A stretch of DNA of 20,795 nt from CAYZEE01 sp964477485 (GTDB lineage Bacteria > Patescibacteriota > Microgenomatia > Levybacterales > UBA12049): the NCBI GenBank assembly GCA_964477485.1, contig CAYZEE010000018.1:1-20795 (forward strand), written 5' to 3'. The notes under the pieces were generated by a model. That model was not told the DNA's origin, did not search any database, and saw only the letters and a program-made list of their open reading frames with translations. This document shows positions 6,197 through 15,720 of this stretch, piece by piece. How positions within the stretch are numbered: the stretch's first letter is position 1; each line of letters starts with the position of its first letter. A program made the translations under genes and the position numbers.

Positions 6197-7168
6197 TGCT
6201 AATATTGTTATTTCTTCTTCAAGATTTATTTTGTATTTACTTTTAATAATCTTTTTAATTTGGGTAATTAATTCCAAAACATCCGAGGATTTTGCATGAC
6301 CGAGATTTACGATAAAATTAGGGTGTTTTCTTGAAACCATCGCATAACCCACTCTTTTGCCTAAAAGACCGACTGTTGCGAGTATCTTTGCGGTTGGCAG
6401 AACCGGAAAAGGGTCATTTTTAATTGAGGACGCAAATTCTTTTACCAATTCTTTTGGCGCATTTTTAACATCGGTATTTTTAAAAATACTTCCGATATTT
6501 GGATACTCCAAAGGATGGCGGTTCTTTCTATATTCAATCTTCTCCTGAATTTTTCTGGCAATTTCATTCCTGTCTCCTTTTTTAAGACTCAAGACAACGC
6601 TCAAAATTATCTCCCCGTTTCTTTTAAAGAAACTTGACCTATAGCCAAACTGACAATCTTTATTTTTTCTTTTCAAAATTCTAAGGGTTTGAGCATTCAA
6701 ACTTGTAACTTCAGAAATGCTGTCTTTTATCTCTCCACCAAAAGCTCCGGCATTTCCTCTAACCGCTCCTCCTATTGTCCCTGGAAGTCCTCCTGCCCAC
6801 TCAAGTCCTAAAAGACTATTTTTAATGCAGGACTCGAGCAATTCCGAGATCTCTACCCCCGCCCCAACCAATATTTTCTTCGTTATTAGTTCTTCGTTAT
6901 TAGTTTTATTAAGTATTTTTATATCTCCTATTCTGTTCTGAATTACCAATCCGTCAAATCCCTTATCATCTATAAGAAGATTGGTCCCTCCTCCCAAAAC
7001 AAATATTTTTTGCTTATTTTGAGAAAAATCTGAAGATATTTTTTTCCACAATTTTAAACTCCCAATTAACTCCTTGGTGCTTTTAATCTCAACAAAATAA
7101 TGCGCATGTCCTCCGATTTTAAAATTACTCAGCTGCCTAAGAGGTACATCTTTTTTCAGGTTAACCAT
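6185..7168 (-). CDS. murB: UDP-N-acetylenolpyruvoylglucosamine reductase
   Basis: A 327-residue cytoplasmic flavoenzyme that reduces UDP-GlcNAc-enolpyruvate to UDP-MurNAc with NADPH, the second committed step of peptidoglycan synthesis. FAD-binding signatures are clear: 'FKIGG' (16-20), 'LGGGTNLLIDD' (58-68) and 'GLPGTIGGAVRGNAGAFGGE' (127-146). The 'YRSSFFK' motif gives the substrate-site Arg177; the proton-donor Ser is Ser227 in 'NIGSIFKN'; the acidic partner lies in 'LEEEITIL' near the end. The length fits the shorter type II MurB. It is the last gene of the operon, 9 bases after glmS, so two successive cell-wall precursor enzymes are made together. The last codons form one arm of the terminal hairpin. 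Confidence 0.95.
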   Translation of the reverse strand: MVNLKKDVPLRQLSNFKIGGHAHYFVEIKSTKELIGSLKLWKKISSDFSQNKQKIFVLGGGTNLLIDDKGFDGLVIQNRIGDIKILNKTNNEELITKKILVGAGVEISELLESCIKNSLLGLEWAGGLPGTIGGAVRGNAGAFGGEIKDSISEVTSLNAQTLRILKRKNKDCQFGYRSSFFKRNGEIILSVVLSLKKGDRNEIARKIQEKIEYRKNRHPLEYPNIGSIFKNTDVKNAPKELVKEFASSIKNDPFPVLPTAKILATVGLLGKRVGYAMVSRKHPNFIVNLGHAKSSDVLELITQIKKIIKSKYKINLEEEITILATGN

Positions 7169-7177
7169 TCCTGTATT

Positions 7178-8953
7178 TTACTTTACAGTAACACTCTTGG
7201 CAAGATTTCGCGGCTTGTCAGGATCCTTAACCCCGCGTTTAAGCGCCAGGAAATAAGCCAAGAGCTGGGAAATAACAACTTGGGGAATAATTGTGGCTTC
7301 CCGGACATCGTCAGTCTTTAAAAATCTATCAAAAACTTTGTTGCTCATTGGACCGATGCCCACTATAAATCCGCCCCGCGCTTTTACCTCCTGCGCGTTT
7401 GAAATAACATCGGCATAAGTCTCGTCATTCGGAGCAAAAACAATGCAAGGTGTCCCCCTTTCAATAAGAGCAATCACACCGTGCTTAAGCTCTCCGCCCG
7501 CAAACCCTTCGGCGTGCACCAAACTGGTTTCCTTAAGCTTAAGGGTTGCCTCCAATGCTGCCGGATATGACAATCCTCTGCCAATCACATAGACATGTTC
7601 CTTGTTCTTTAATTCTTCGGCAAGTTTTTTAATGCCTTTAATATATTTATCGCTAAGGATATAGCTCACATTTTCCGCTGCGTTTTCCAAGAGACTTTGT
7701 CCCTCTTTTTGTTTTCTGCAAAGGGCATAGGATGTTAAAAGAAGTATTGACACCATTGCAGTAAAACTTTTGGTTCCGACAACTGCTTTTTCAAGGCCTG
7801 CGCAAAGTTCCACATTATAATCTGCCTGGCGATATAATGTTGAACCCAAAACATTCACAATCGCCGCAATTTTTGCGCCCTTTTTTTTTGCTTTTTCAAC
7901 CGGCTCTACAACATCGATGGTTTCCCCGCTTTGGGATATCGGAATTAAAAGACTCTTTGGCGTAAGGTAATCCTCCAGGTATTTAAATTCGGACCCGATT
8001 GTAAAATTTATGTGTCTTTTTGCTATTTTTGAAAAAAGATATGTTCCAAATAGCGCTGCGTATGATGCGGTGCCGCATCCCAGCATAAATGTGCCAAAAG
8101 CTCCCTCAATCATTCTCGCGAGTTTTCCAACAGATTCTTGGGAATTTACCGCTATATTTCTTATAACTTCTGGCTGTTCGTAAATTTCCTTGAGAAGAAA
8201 ATGTTCATGTTTTCCTTTTTCTGCATCTTCAAATTTCCACGAAAGCGTATGAAACACCGGTTTTATTTCCTTTCCTTTCGGCAACTCAATAAGTTTTAGT
8301 TTTTTTCCTAAAATAACCATTTGGTTATCTTTCAGAAAGATAACTTTTTTTGTGTGTTTAACTATGCCCGCAGCATCTGATGCAATGAAAAATTCATCTT
8401 TTCCAATTCCCACAACAAGAGGTGAACCATTTTTGACGGCAATAATTTCCGAAGATCTACTGCTGGCAACAACAATTGCATTTAAGCCCTTCAGAAGGGC
8501 AAACGCGTCGCGGACAGCTGAGGCAAAACCCTCTTTTTTTAAAAAATCTTCAATAAGATGCACAACTGTCTCAGTATCGGTTTCTGAAGTAAATTTATGA
8601 CCTTTTTTAACCAGGGATTTCTTAAGATCCTGAAAGTTGTCTATAATTCCGTTATGAACAAGCGCAATTGTTTTTGTACAATCCAGGTGCGGATGCGCGT
8701 TCTTAATACTTACCCCACCGTGAGTTGCCCACCGGGTATGACCAATGGCAAGATGAGAATTGAGAGATGAAAGATGAGAATTGAGAGATGAATTTCCGAT
8801 TTTTCCAATATGCTTTTCAATGATGAACTTTCTATCTTGCTTTGCTGCGATACCCCAGCTATCATAGCCGCGATATTCAAGAACCTTCAAGCCTTCAAGC
8901 GTAACGGCAGAAACGTTATTATTCTTGCCAACATAACCGAAAATTCCGCACAT
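7178..8953 (-). CDS. glmS: Glutamine-fructose-6-phosphate aminotransferase (isomerizing)
   Basis: A 591-residue enzyme making glucosamine-6-phosphate from fructose-6-phosphate and glutamine, the entry into UDP-GlcNAc and the cell wall. It starts 'MCGIFGYVG', leaving Cys as the N-terminal nucleophile. The glutaminase half carries 'HTRWATHGG' (72-80) and 'HNGIIDN'. The isomerase half has two SIS domains with 'GCGTASYAA' and 'ISQSGETIDV', and the end 'LAKSVTVK' matches the family's catalytic tail. It lies 10 bases after htrA and 9 before murB in one operon, and there is no room for a glmS ribozyme. Odd feature: residues 55-68 are the heptapeptide SSLNSHL twice, encoded by a 21-bp perfect tandem repeat just before the conserved 'GHTRWATHG'. 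The frame is kept and all active-site motifs are intact. Confidence 0.96.
   Translation of the reverse strand: MCGIFGYVGKNNNVSAVTLEGLKVLEYRGYDSWGIAAKQDRKFIIEKHIGKIGNSSLNSHLSSLNSHLAIGHTRWATHGGVSIKNAHPHLDCTKTIALVHNGIIDNFQDLKKSLVKKGHKFTSETDTETVVHLIEDFLKKEGFASAVRDAFALLKGLNAIVVASSRSSEIIAVKNGSPLVVGIGKDEFFIASDAAGIVKHTKKVIFLKDNQMVILGKKLKLIELPKGKEIKPVFHTLSWKFEDAEKGKHEHFLLKEIYEQPEVIRNIAVNSQESVGKLARMIEGAFGTFMLGCGTASYAALFGTYLFSKIAKRHINFTIGSEFKYLEDYLTPKSLLIPISQSGETIDVVEPVEKAKKKGAKIAAIVNVLGSTLYRQADYNVELCAGLEKAVVGTKSFTAMVSILLLTSYALCRKQKEGQSLLENAAENVSYILSDKYIKGIKKLAEELKNKEHVYVIGRGLSYPAALEATLKLKETSLVHAEGFAGGELKHGVIALIERGTPCIVFAPNDETYADVISNAQEVKARGGFIVGIGPMSNKVFDRFLKTDDVREATIIPQVVISQLLAYFLALKRGVKDPDKPRNLAKSVTVK
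8750..8791. repeat. Two perfect 21-bp tandem units inside glmS
   Basis: Bases 8750-8770 and 8771-8791 are identical. The unit is in frame and adds one heptapeptide (SSLNSHL) per copy to a surface-loop region of the glutaminase domain. Such a tract can gain or lose units by slippage without breaking the frame. Confidence 0.95.
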
Positions 8954-8963
8954 AAAATCTTTT

Positions 8964-10109
8964 CTACTGGCTTGGAGCAGACTCGAGGGTTACTTTTGTA
9001 TCAATAGTCTTTCCGTTTCTCCAAACAGTTATGCTAACCGAATCCCCGGGTTTTTTCTTTCCGACAAGACTCGCCAAATCAGTTTTAGTCGTAACGCTTT
9101 GTCCGTCAAACTTTATTATTATATCTGCCTGTTTAATCCCGGCTTTATCGGCGGGAGAACCAGAAACGACATCCTGCACATAAGCTCCTTGTACAACGTC
9201 ATTCAGAAGCGCTGTGTCTTTACTCAGCATTGTATACGAAACTCCCAGGAAAGGTCTGTTAAACTTCCCTGTAAGATTAAAGTTGTTTATAGAACTTTTG
9301 AGAATATTTACCGGCAAAGCAAACCCTATGTTTTGCCCGTTTTGCGCTATAGCCGTATTTATGCCTATCACGTTTCCGCCGGAATCTACCAATGGTCCTC
9401 CCGAATTACCGGGATTGATTGCGGCATCGGTTTGAATGACATCGTTTAAATTTTCCACATATCCCTGGAACTGGTCGCCGGCGGTAATCGATCTGCCGAG
9501 TCCGGAAATCACACCGGTTGTAACAGTATTTCGGAATTCTCCCAGTGCGGTGCCGATTGCCACCACAAACTGTCCCACCTGAAGTTTTGAAGAATTCCCC
9601 AGATTAACAGACGGCAGGGTATTTCCTGGGTTATCACCGGGATTAATTTTGATAAGCGCGATATCATTCAAAGGGTCTCTATAAATTTGTTGAACTGTAT
9701 ATGTTTTGTTATTGCTGGTAATAACGTCGTATTTTGCTCCGACGTCTGAAACTACATGCTTACTCGTGACTATCAATCCGTCTGAAGAGACTATAAAACC
9801 CGAGCCTATCGCTTGCGGTTGGTTTTGCTGCTGTTGGGGTTGTGGAAGCCCGAAGATCTGAAACGGACCAAAATTAAATGACTGTCCGCTTCCTTGAAGA
9901 GAAGCAATTTCTTCAACCGTCACAACCGATCGTCCCACTTTTTTAACATCGTTTATTGTCACCGATTCTTCAGTAACAACTTTTACTTTTTCGTTCGTTA
10001 ACTGAGGAGCAACGTGGGAAAAATTAAACTGTGGAACAAAGTTTGCAATGGCAGAAATTCCAAAAAGTACAGCAACTAGAATTAAAACTAAAATTATTAA
10101 TCTCCTCAT
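8964..10109 (-). CDS. HtrA/DegP-family trypsin-like serine protease with PDZ domain
   Basis: A 381-residue membrane-anchored quality-control protease acting outside the cytoplasmic membrane on misfolded exported proteins. The N-terminal span is at about 4-23. The catalytic triad is visible as His118 ('VTSKHVVSD'), Asp149 ('DPLNDIALIKI') and Ser236 ('NPGNSGGPL'). One PDZ domain covers about 285-380 ('GSPADKAGIKQADIIIKFDG'). A Gln/Pro-rich stretch at 89-99 lies where the regulatory LA loop starts in this family. One PDZ makes it DegS/HhoA-like in layout. It follows the CtpA gene by 53 bases, where a TACAAT box (10 bases before the ATG) may give a weak extra promoter, and precedes glmS by 10 bases. 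With CtpA it forms an envelope proteolysis pair. Confidence 0.95.
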   Translation of the reverse strand: MRRLIILVLILVAVLFGISAIANFVPQFNFSHVAPQLTNEKVKVVTEESVTINDVKKVGRSVVTVEEIASLQGSGQSFNFGPFQIFGLPQPQQQQNQPQAIGSGFIVSSDGLIVTSKHVVSDVGAKYDVITSNNKTYTVQQIYRDPLNDIALIKINPGDNPGNTLPSVNLGNSSKLQVGQFVVAIGTALGEFRNTVTTGVISGLGRSITAGDQFQGYVENLNDVIQTDAAINPGNSGGPLVDSGGNVIGINTAIAQNGQNIGFALPVNILKSSINNFNLTGKFNRPFLGVSYTMLSKDTALLNDVVQGAYVQDVVSGSPADKAGIKQADIIIKFDGQSVTTKTDLASLVGKKKPGDSVSITVWRNGKTIDTKVTLESAPSQ

Positions 10110-10162
10110 AGCTTTTTCGATTGTAATTAGTTTTTCTGAAAATGTGCTGAAAATATCCTGTC

Positions 10163-11431
10163 TTACTTTACCAATTCCTCAATCGCTTTTTCAAGCTGCG
10201 TATCATGACTTGGGTCTTTTGGATCAAGATGAACGGTAATATCCGGAGTCAGTCCTTTCCCATTTACCCATGTGCCATTTGGAGTCAGCCATTTTGCGAC
10301 TGTTACATGAAGACCAGCACCGTTCCCCAAATCCTCTGCCTCCTGAACTGTTCCCTTACCAAAAGACGTTTCTCCTATTAATATTCCTCTTTTGTGATCT
10401 CTAATCGCGCCTGAAACAATTTCGCTTGCAGAAGCAGAGCCTTTATTTATAAGAATAACAAGCGGAGTATTTAGAAAAAGTCCATGGCGGTTTACGGAAA
10501 GACTTGTCCTTTCTCCTCCCGCCTCCTCCATAACAACAACCTGTTCCTCCTGCAAAAATTCTCCTGCAATAAATGTTGCATCCGTCAAGTATCCGCCCGG
10601 GTTGTTTCTAAGATCCAAAATTATTCCACGGGCGGATTGGCCATTCTGAGACCCTAAAGCAAGCTTATTGACCAGAACCAGCCAGTCTTTATTGGTGCTA
10701 TCTCCAAACTGGGAAAGTCTGATATAGACAACCTTATCATCCTGATGGGACTTGAGTGTTCCGGTGAGAATAACCCCCGGTATATCTTTAATTTTCTTGA
10801 AAAATCCATCAACGCTTTTTACAGTAATAACTCCTCTGGTTATTGTTATATCTGTTGGTGTTTTTGAGTCTTTATGAAGAACTGTAAGTGTCACTTTGGT
10901 TCCTTCTTTGCCCCGAATTTTTTCAACCGCTTGCGTGAGGTTCCACCCCACAATTGAGGACCCATCAACCTTAAGAATTACGTCTCCCGCTTTTATTCCC
11001 TGTTTTTCCGCCGGACTTCCGCTTAAAGGAGCTATAACAATAATTTGCTTGTCCTGCATGCCAAGTTCAGCGCCTATGCCCTGGAATTGACCGGCTAACC
11101 CTTGCTTAAAATTTGTATTTGAAACAGGAGGCAGGTACATGGTGAACGGGTCTCCGATACTTTGGACAAGGCCCGTGATTGCGCCATTTAGAAGTTCTTG
11201 AGGGTCAAGCTTTGTCTTATCGTAATATTTACTTTCAAGATCCTGCCAAACAGTCCAAAAAGGTGTAAAGTCTACGTTTTCCATTCCTTGCGGAGGTTCT
11301 TTGTTTATAATAGAAAGGCTCGGCTGATAATTTTTCCAATCTAGATTTATCTTGGTAATACCAAGATAATAGCCGATAAAAAATGCTATCAGAATAAAAA
11401 GAGCAATCCTGAATCTTTTTGTGCTTTTCAT
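10163..11431 (-). CDS. S41 carboxyl-terminal processing peptidase (CtpA/Prc type)
   Basis: A 422-residue protease that cleaves or trims proteins at their C-termini outside the membrane. The N-terminal anchor is at about 8-24. The PDZ domain at about 112-195 includes 'GSPAEKQGIKAGDVILKVDG'. The S41 domain follows with 'ARGIILDLRNNPGGYL'. The Ser-Lys dyad is Ser334 in 'KGSASASEI' and Lys359 in 'SFGKGTVQ'; the 25-residue separation equals that of E. coli Prc (S430/K455). All key residues are present, so it should be active. It lies 18 bases after rpsR and is followed by the HtrA-type protease. Substrates cannot be told from the sequence; the nearby secreted proteins are only possible candidates. 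Confidence 0.95.
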   Translation of the reverse strand: MKSTKRFRIALFILIAFFIGYYLGITKINLDWKNYQPSLSIINKEPPQGMENVDFTPFWTVWQDLESKYYDKTKLDPQELLNGAITGLVQSIGDPFTMYLPPVSNTNFKQGLAGQFQGIGAELGMQDKQIIVIAPLSGSPAEKQGIKAGDVILKVDGSSIVGWNLTQAVEKIRGKEGTKVTLTVLHKDSKTPTDITITRGVITVKSVDGFFKKIKDIPGVILTGTLKSHQDDKVVYIRLSQFGDSTNKDWLVLVNKLALGSQNGQSARGIILDLRNNPGGYLTDATFIAGEFLQEEQVVVMEEAGGERTSLSVNRHGLFLNTPLVILINKGSASASEIVSGAIRDHKRGILIGETSFGKGTVQEAEDLGNGAGLHVTVAKWLTPNGTWVNGKGLTPDITVHLDPKDPSHDTQLEKAIEELVK

Positions 11432-11449
11432 AAATTTTAACGACTGGTT

Positions 11450-11683
11450 CTAGCGGTGTTGGGCAAACGGTAACAAACTCAGATGCCTTGCGTACTTTAT
11501 GCTTTTTGCAAGATTTCTTTGATGTTTTGCGCAAACACCTGTTCTTGACCTTGAAATAATTTTATTTCTCTCTGTCAAAAATCGGCGAAGAACCGCAACA
11601 TCATGAAATGAAGGGCTTTTCCCTTCAGTGCAAAAATAACATTTTTCTTTTGTTTTGGATGGTCTCCTTCTTATAACTGCCAT
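11450..11683 (-). CDS. rpsR: 30S ribosomal protein S18, zinc-binding form
   Basis: A 77-residue S18 that pairs with S6 on the platform of the 30S subunit. Conserved core 'AVLRRFLTERNKI' and 'QRNLAKSIKYARHLSLLPF' is visible. Cys15, Cys18, Cys51 and His54 ('KCYFC', 'GVCAKH') make a zinc-binding set, the C+ form of S18; many bacteria have lost it. It follows ssb by 17 bases without an evident Shine-Dalgarno sequence. In many bacteria rplI (L9) comes next; here the next gene is a CtpA protease. L9 is reported missing from Microgenomates and some relatives, which agrees with the assignment of this window. Confidence 0.96.
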   Translation of the reverse strand: MAVIRRRPSKTKEKCYFCTEGKSPSFHDVAVLRRFLTERNKIISRSRTGVCAKHQRNLAKSIKYARHLSLLPFAQHR

Positions 11684-11700
11684 AGATTAAAAAATAAATA

Positions 11701-12234
11701 TCAAAAAGGGGTATCATCAGGAGCAATTTCTTCCTCGTCTTGGGTTTGCTCTTCTTTCTCTTTGTCTTTTTCTATTCTTTTTTTCGCCGTGTCCGGGGTG
11801 GCTTTTGAGGATTTTGACCGGGTCTCTTCGCCTTCTTCTTCCATTGCCACAGGTTCCGCATTTTCCTCTTCTTTAGTCTCAATTTTATCCTCCTCAGGTC
11901 TTCTTGAGTCAAGAAGGATCATATCCGAAGCAATTATCTCAGTCGTTGATCTTTGAGTCCCGTCTTGCGCCTGCCAGCTGCGGGTCGAAAGTCTTCCCTC
12001 AATATAAACTTTTCTCCCTTTTACTAAAAACTGTGAGCAGATTTCCGCCAACTTATTCCAGGCAACGACTCTATGAAACTCCGCCTCTTCTCTTTTCTCT
12101 CCTGTATCAGTTGTCCAATTCCTGTTAGTTGCGACACTAAAAGAACAAACTGCGGTGCCATTCGGAGTATATCTAAGCTCCGGATCCCGTGTTAAATTGC
12201 CGATTACTTGCGCTCTGTTCAAACTTCTTGCCAT
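11701..12234 (-). CDS. ssb: Single-stranded DNA-binding protein
   Basis: A 177-residue SSB that coats single-stranded DNA in replication, recombination and repair. The OB fold covers about 1-110, with the typical start 'LNRAQVIGNLTRDPELRYTPNG' shortened here to its key parts 'IGNLTRDPELRYT', then 'FHRVVAWNKLAE' and 'KGRKVYIEGRLSTRSW'. A long acidic, low-complexity linker (about 115-170, many Glu and Lys) leads to the terminal 'DDTPF', the partner-docking tip. It sits between rpsF and rpsR, the conserved bacterial order, 11 bases after rpsF. Confidence 0.96.
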   Translation of the reverse strand: MARSLNRAQVIGNLTRDPELRYTPNGTAVCSFSVATNRNWTTDTGEKREEAEFHRVVAWNKLAEICSQFLVKGRKVYIEGRLSTRSWQAQDGTQRSTTEIIASDMILLDSRRPEEDKIETKEEENAEPVAMEEEGEETRSKSSKATPDTAKKRIEKDKEKEEQTQDEEEIAPDDTPF

Positions 12235-12245
12235 ACCTTAAAAAT

Positions 12246-12524
12246 TCATTTACTTCGGAGAAGTAAATGCCTTAGTATATTTTCCTGGATTTTGAGCTTT
12301 TTTTCAAAATCCCCTGTAACTTCGGCCTCCTGCTCAAAAACTAAATCAATATAAAATCCCGCAATTTCTTTTTTTATAGCAAAGCTTAAGGGCTTTTGTC
12401 CCCATTCATCCTCTTTGACCACCTTGGCGTCTTTCAAAAGACCCTTGATGGTATCAAGAAGTTTTTTTCTGTTTACCTCGCTTAAGGAGGTTTTTAACAC
12501 CAGAACCAATTCGTAGGTACGCAT
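12246..12524 (-). CDS. rpsF: 30S ribosomal protein S6
   Basis: A 92-residue S6 with the ferredoxin-like fold pattern: starts 'MRTYELVLVLKTSL', has the conserved 'DEWGQKPLSFAIKKEIAGFY' region in the middle (the family's 'WG-x-x-x-LAY-x-I-x-K-x-x-x-G-x-Y') and ends 'ILRHLLLRS'. It binds S18, encoded two genes on. An AGGA-containing Shine-Dalgarno sequence lies about 7 bases before the ATG. A 42-base gap separates it from the AlkD-type gene upstream, too short to show a full S6:S18-binding leader structure. Confidence 0.95.
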   Translation of the reverse strand: MRTYELVLVLKTSLSEVNRKKLLDTIKGLLKDAKVVKEDEWGQKPLSFAIKKEIAGFYIDLVFEQEAEVTGDFEKKLKIQENILRHLLLRSK

Positions 12525-12566
12525 CGTTTCCTAATCCTAACATATTCAAAAATAAAATTGCAAGAC

Positions 12567-13277
12567 CTAATATTTAAGACTCAAATATCCAAGTCTTTTG
12601 TTTTTTTGAAATTTTTCAATAGCATATCTAAGCATGGTCCGTGGCATTTTTTTATAATATTTTCTCAAAAATTTCTCCTCAACTTCTATATCTTTCTTTC
12701 CCACCTCTCTCAGCATCCAGCCAACAGCCTTATGGATTAAATCATGTTTGTCATTTAAAAGCCTCTCGGCAATTTTCAAAGGAATCTCAAACTCATTATT
12801 TTTAATAAAAGTGAATGTCGCCAGAACTGCAATTCTTCTTTCCCAGATACTTTTAGATTTTGCCAGTTTTATTAAAGGGGAACGATTGACAGGATCCTGG
12901 TCCGATAAATATCGTCCTACAATTTTAGGCGCTGACAAGTCCACCAGATCCCAATTGTTAATAAATTTAGTATTTGAAAGATAAAAATCAAATATTTTCT
13001 TTTTTTCAGGATCCGACCCTTTTTTAAAATTATGAATGAGGATTAGAAACGCGATAAGTCTTTCTTCGTGGATTTTTGATTTAAGTAAAGTCTGTATCGA
13101 TTTAAAATCTAAGTTGGCGAATTTTTGCGCAATTTTGCGGGACTGCGGAACTGTAACTCCCAAAAAGATATCTCTCTCTGCGTACTCACCCTTTCCGGTC
13201 TTAAAAAACCTCTGTAAAGCCTCCGCCTTTTTCTTATTGCCTTTCCTCCTTAATTCATTTCTTAATTTTTCAAACAT
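12567..13277 (-). CDS. DNA alkylation repair protein, AlkD-type HEAT-repeat glycosylase
   Basis: A 236-residue all-helical protein of the AlkD family, DNA glycosylases that remove positively charged alkylated bases (3-methyladenine, 7-methylguanine) without flipping them. The key residues known from Bacillus cereus AlkD fall at the same numbers: Trp109 and Asp113 in 'NNWDLVDLSAP', Arg148 in 'SIWERRIAV', and Trp187 in 'KAVGWMLREVG'. The conserved start of the core, 'ERDIFLGVTVPQSRKIA' (34-50), is also present. All catalytic positions being kept argues for an active enzyme. The ATG is one base past the ychF stop with AGGA upstream, so translation is probably coupled to ychF. Confidence 0.94.
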   Translation of the reverse strand: MFEKLRNELRRKGNKKKAEALQRFFKTGKGEYAERDIFLGVTVPQSRKIAQKFANLDFKSIQTLLKSKIHEERLIAFLILIHNFKKGSDPEKKKIFDFYLSNTKFINNWDLVDLSAPKIVGRYLSDQDPVNRSPLIKLAKSKSIWERRIAVLATFTFIKNNEFEIPLKIAERLLNDKHDLIHKAVGWMLREVGKKDIEVEEKFLRKYYKKMPRTMLRYAIEKFQKNKRLGYLSLKY

Positions 13278-13278
13278 T

Positions 13279-14382
<1,104 letters not shown>

Positions 14383-14390
14383 ATCTGAAA

Positions 14391-14399
14391 ATTATATCA
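14391..14399 (-). promoter_or_regulatory. Extended -10 promoter of the ychF-murB operon
   Basis: On the minus strand this reads TGATATAAT, a full extended -10. It ends 8 bases before the ychF ATG, so the expected transcript begins only one or two bases before the start codon. No good -35 is seen. It is divergent from the promoter at 14455-14460. Confidence 0.6.
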
Positions 14400-14454
14400 T
14401 AACAATCATTGCGGAAACGGAGTAGAGAGACAATCTATCGCCGTTAAAAAGATA

Positions 14455-14460
14455 TATAAT
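14455..14460 (+). promoter_or_regulatory. -10 box of the MFS transporter gene
   Basis: A perfect TATAAT ends 6 bases before the ATG at 14467. Only 'AGTAGG' lies between, which could be read as a weak Shine-Dalgarno sequence touching the start codon, but the predicted start point coincides with the ATG. No convincing -35. Confidence 0.45.
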
Positions 14461-14466
14461 AGTAGG

Positions 14467-15720
14467 ATGTCTGCAAAACAGCGTTTCTTATCCTGGCTGC
14501 CAACCCGCGACTTGCGGCTTATTGTTCTTGCTCGCGGACTGCGGAGCCTTACCCAGGGATTTATTTTAGTTGTCTTCGCAATTTATCTTAGTAAAATCGG
14601 ATTTTCTGCCTGGCTTATTGGAATTACGCTGGGTATTGGAAGCGCCGTAAGCGCAGTCCTAACGCTTTCAACAGGAATTCTTAGTGACAGATACGGCAGA
14701 AAACCTTTTTTACTTATCTACGGCATCCTTCTTGCTTTTTCCGGACTTATTTTTAGCATAACAACAATCCCGATTGTTTTAATTTCGGTAAGCGCTTTAG
14801 GCGGAATTGGCAGAAGCGGTGGAGCCGGTGGACAAGCGGGTCCGTTTGCGCCGGCGGAGACCGCACTTATTTCGGAAAAAACTACAATCCATAACCGCCC
14901 CAAAGTCTTTACTGTTAATACAATCGTCGGGACGATTGCCACCGCTTGCGGAGCATTCCTTGCAGGATTCCCCCAAGCGACAAGACAGGCCTTTCACCTA
15001 TCTTTATTTGATTCATACAAACCGTTCTTTATTGTTATTGGAATTATTGGCCTTGTAACATTTGCTATTTTGCTTCCTGTTACGGAAAAATATAGCCGTA
15101 CAAAAAGAGTTCCAATACAAAAAAACGGCCGGAAAAATTTTGACCGTATTCGGAAAATTTCTATCGCCGGATTTATTAACGGATTCGGATTAGGTTTTAT
15201 CAGCAGCATTCTCCCTTTATGGTTATACTTTCGCTTCCATGTAAGCCCGGGGGCAATAGGGCCAATTATTGGCATCAGCATGCTTGCAACTTCAGTCACT
15301 TCCATCTTCCTTATTCCACTTGCCCGGCGTTTTGGTGACGTTATTGTTATTTCTTTCTCCCGTTTTTTATCAATCCTGTTCATCATTCTTCTTGCGTTTT
15401 CCCCAACATATCCTGTTGCCGCTCTTTTTATAATTCTTCGCATGGCAAGCGCTATGTCCGCGATGCCAATCCGCCAGTCGTACACTATGGGTATTATCGA
15501 TGAGGACGTACGCGGGAGAGCTGCAGGATTCAGCGGCGTTGCAAGAAGGCTGCCGGCCGCGGTTTCTCCCGCAATTTCCGGTTATTGGTTAAATACAGGT
15601 GAATTAAACCTGCCGCTTTTTGCAAGCGCATTCTTTATGGGAATCAATGCAATCCTCTACTTTATATGGTTCCGCTCTATTAAAGCTACGGATTCAGAGA
15701 ATATCCTGCAAGAATCATGA
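14467..15720 (+). CDS. Major facilitator superfamily transporter (12-TM type)
   Basis: A 417-residue integral membrane protein with about 12 hydrophobic segments and a cytoplasmic linker (about 205-225) in the middle. The MFS motif A is 'GILSDRYGRKPFLL' after the second span (about 71-84). A Gly-rich segment 'GGIGRSGGAGGQAGPFAPAE' (117-136) replaces the usual motif C region. The substrate cannot be told; sequence character suggests a drug- or small-molecule exporter. It is the only + strand gene in 6.2-20.8 kb. Its stop codon TGA (15718-15720) abuts the padR stop on the other strand. Confidence 0.9.
   Translation: MSAKQRFLSWLPTRDLRLIVLARGLRSLTQGFILVVFAIYLSKIGFSAWLIGITLGIGSAVSAVLTLSTGILSDRYGRKPFLLIYGILLAFSGLIFSITTIPIVLISVSALGGIGRSGGAGGQAGPFAPAETALISEKTTIHNRPKVFTVNTIVGTIATACGAFLAGFPQATRQAFHLSLFDSYKPFFIVIGIIGLVTFAILLPVTEKYSRTKRVPIQKNGRKNFDRIRKISIAGFINGFGLGFISSILPLWLYFRFHVSPGAIGPIIGISMLATSVTSIFLIPLARRFGDVIVISFSRFLSILFIILLAFSPTYPVAALFIILRMASAMSAMPIRQSYTMGIIDEDVRGRAAGFSGVARRLPAAVSPAISGYWLNTGELNLPLFASAFFMGINAILYFIWFRSIKATDSENILQES

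Noticed and set aside
8954..8963. glmS ribozyme upstream of glmS
   Set aside because: Only 10 bases separate htrA and glmS; the ribozyme cannot fit.
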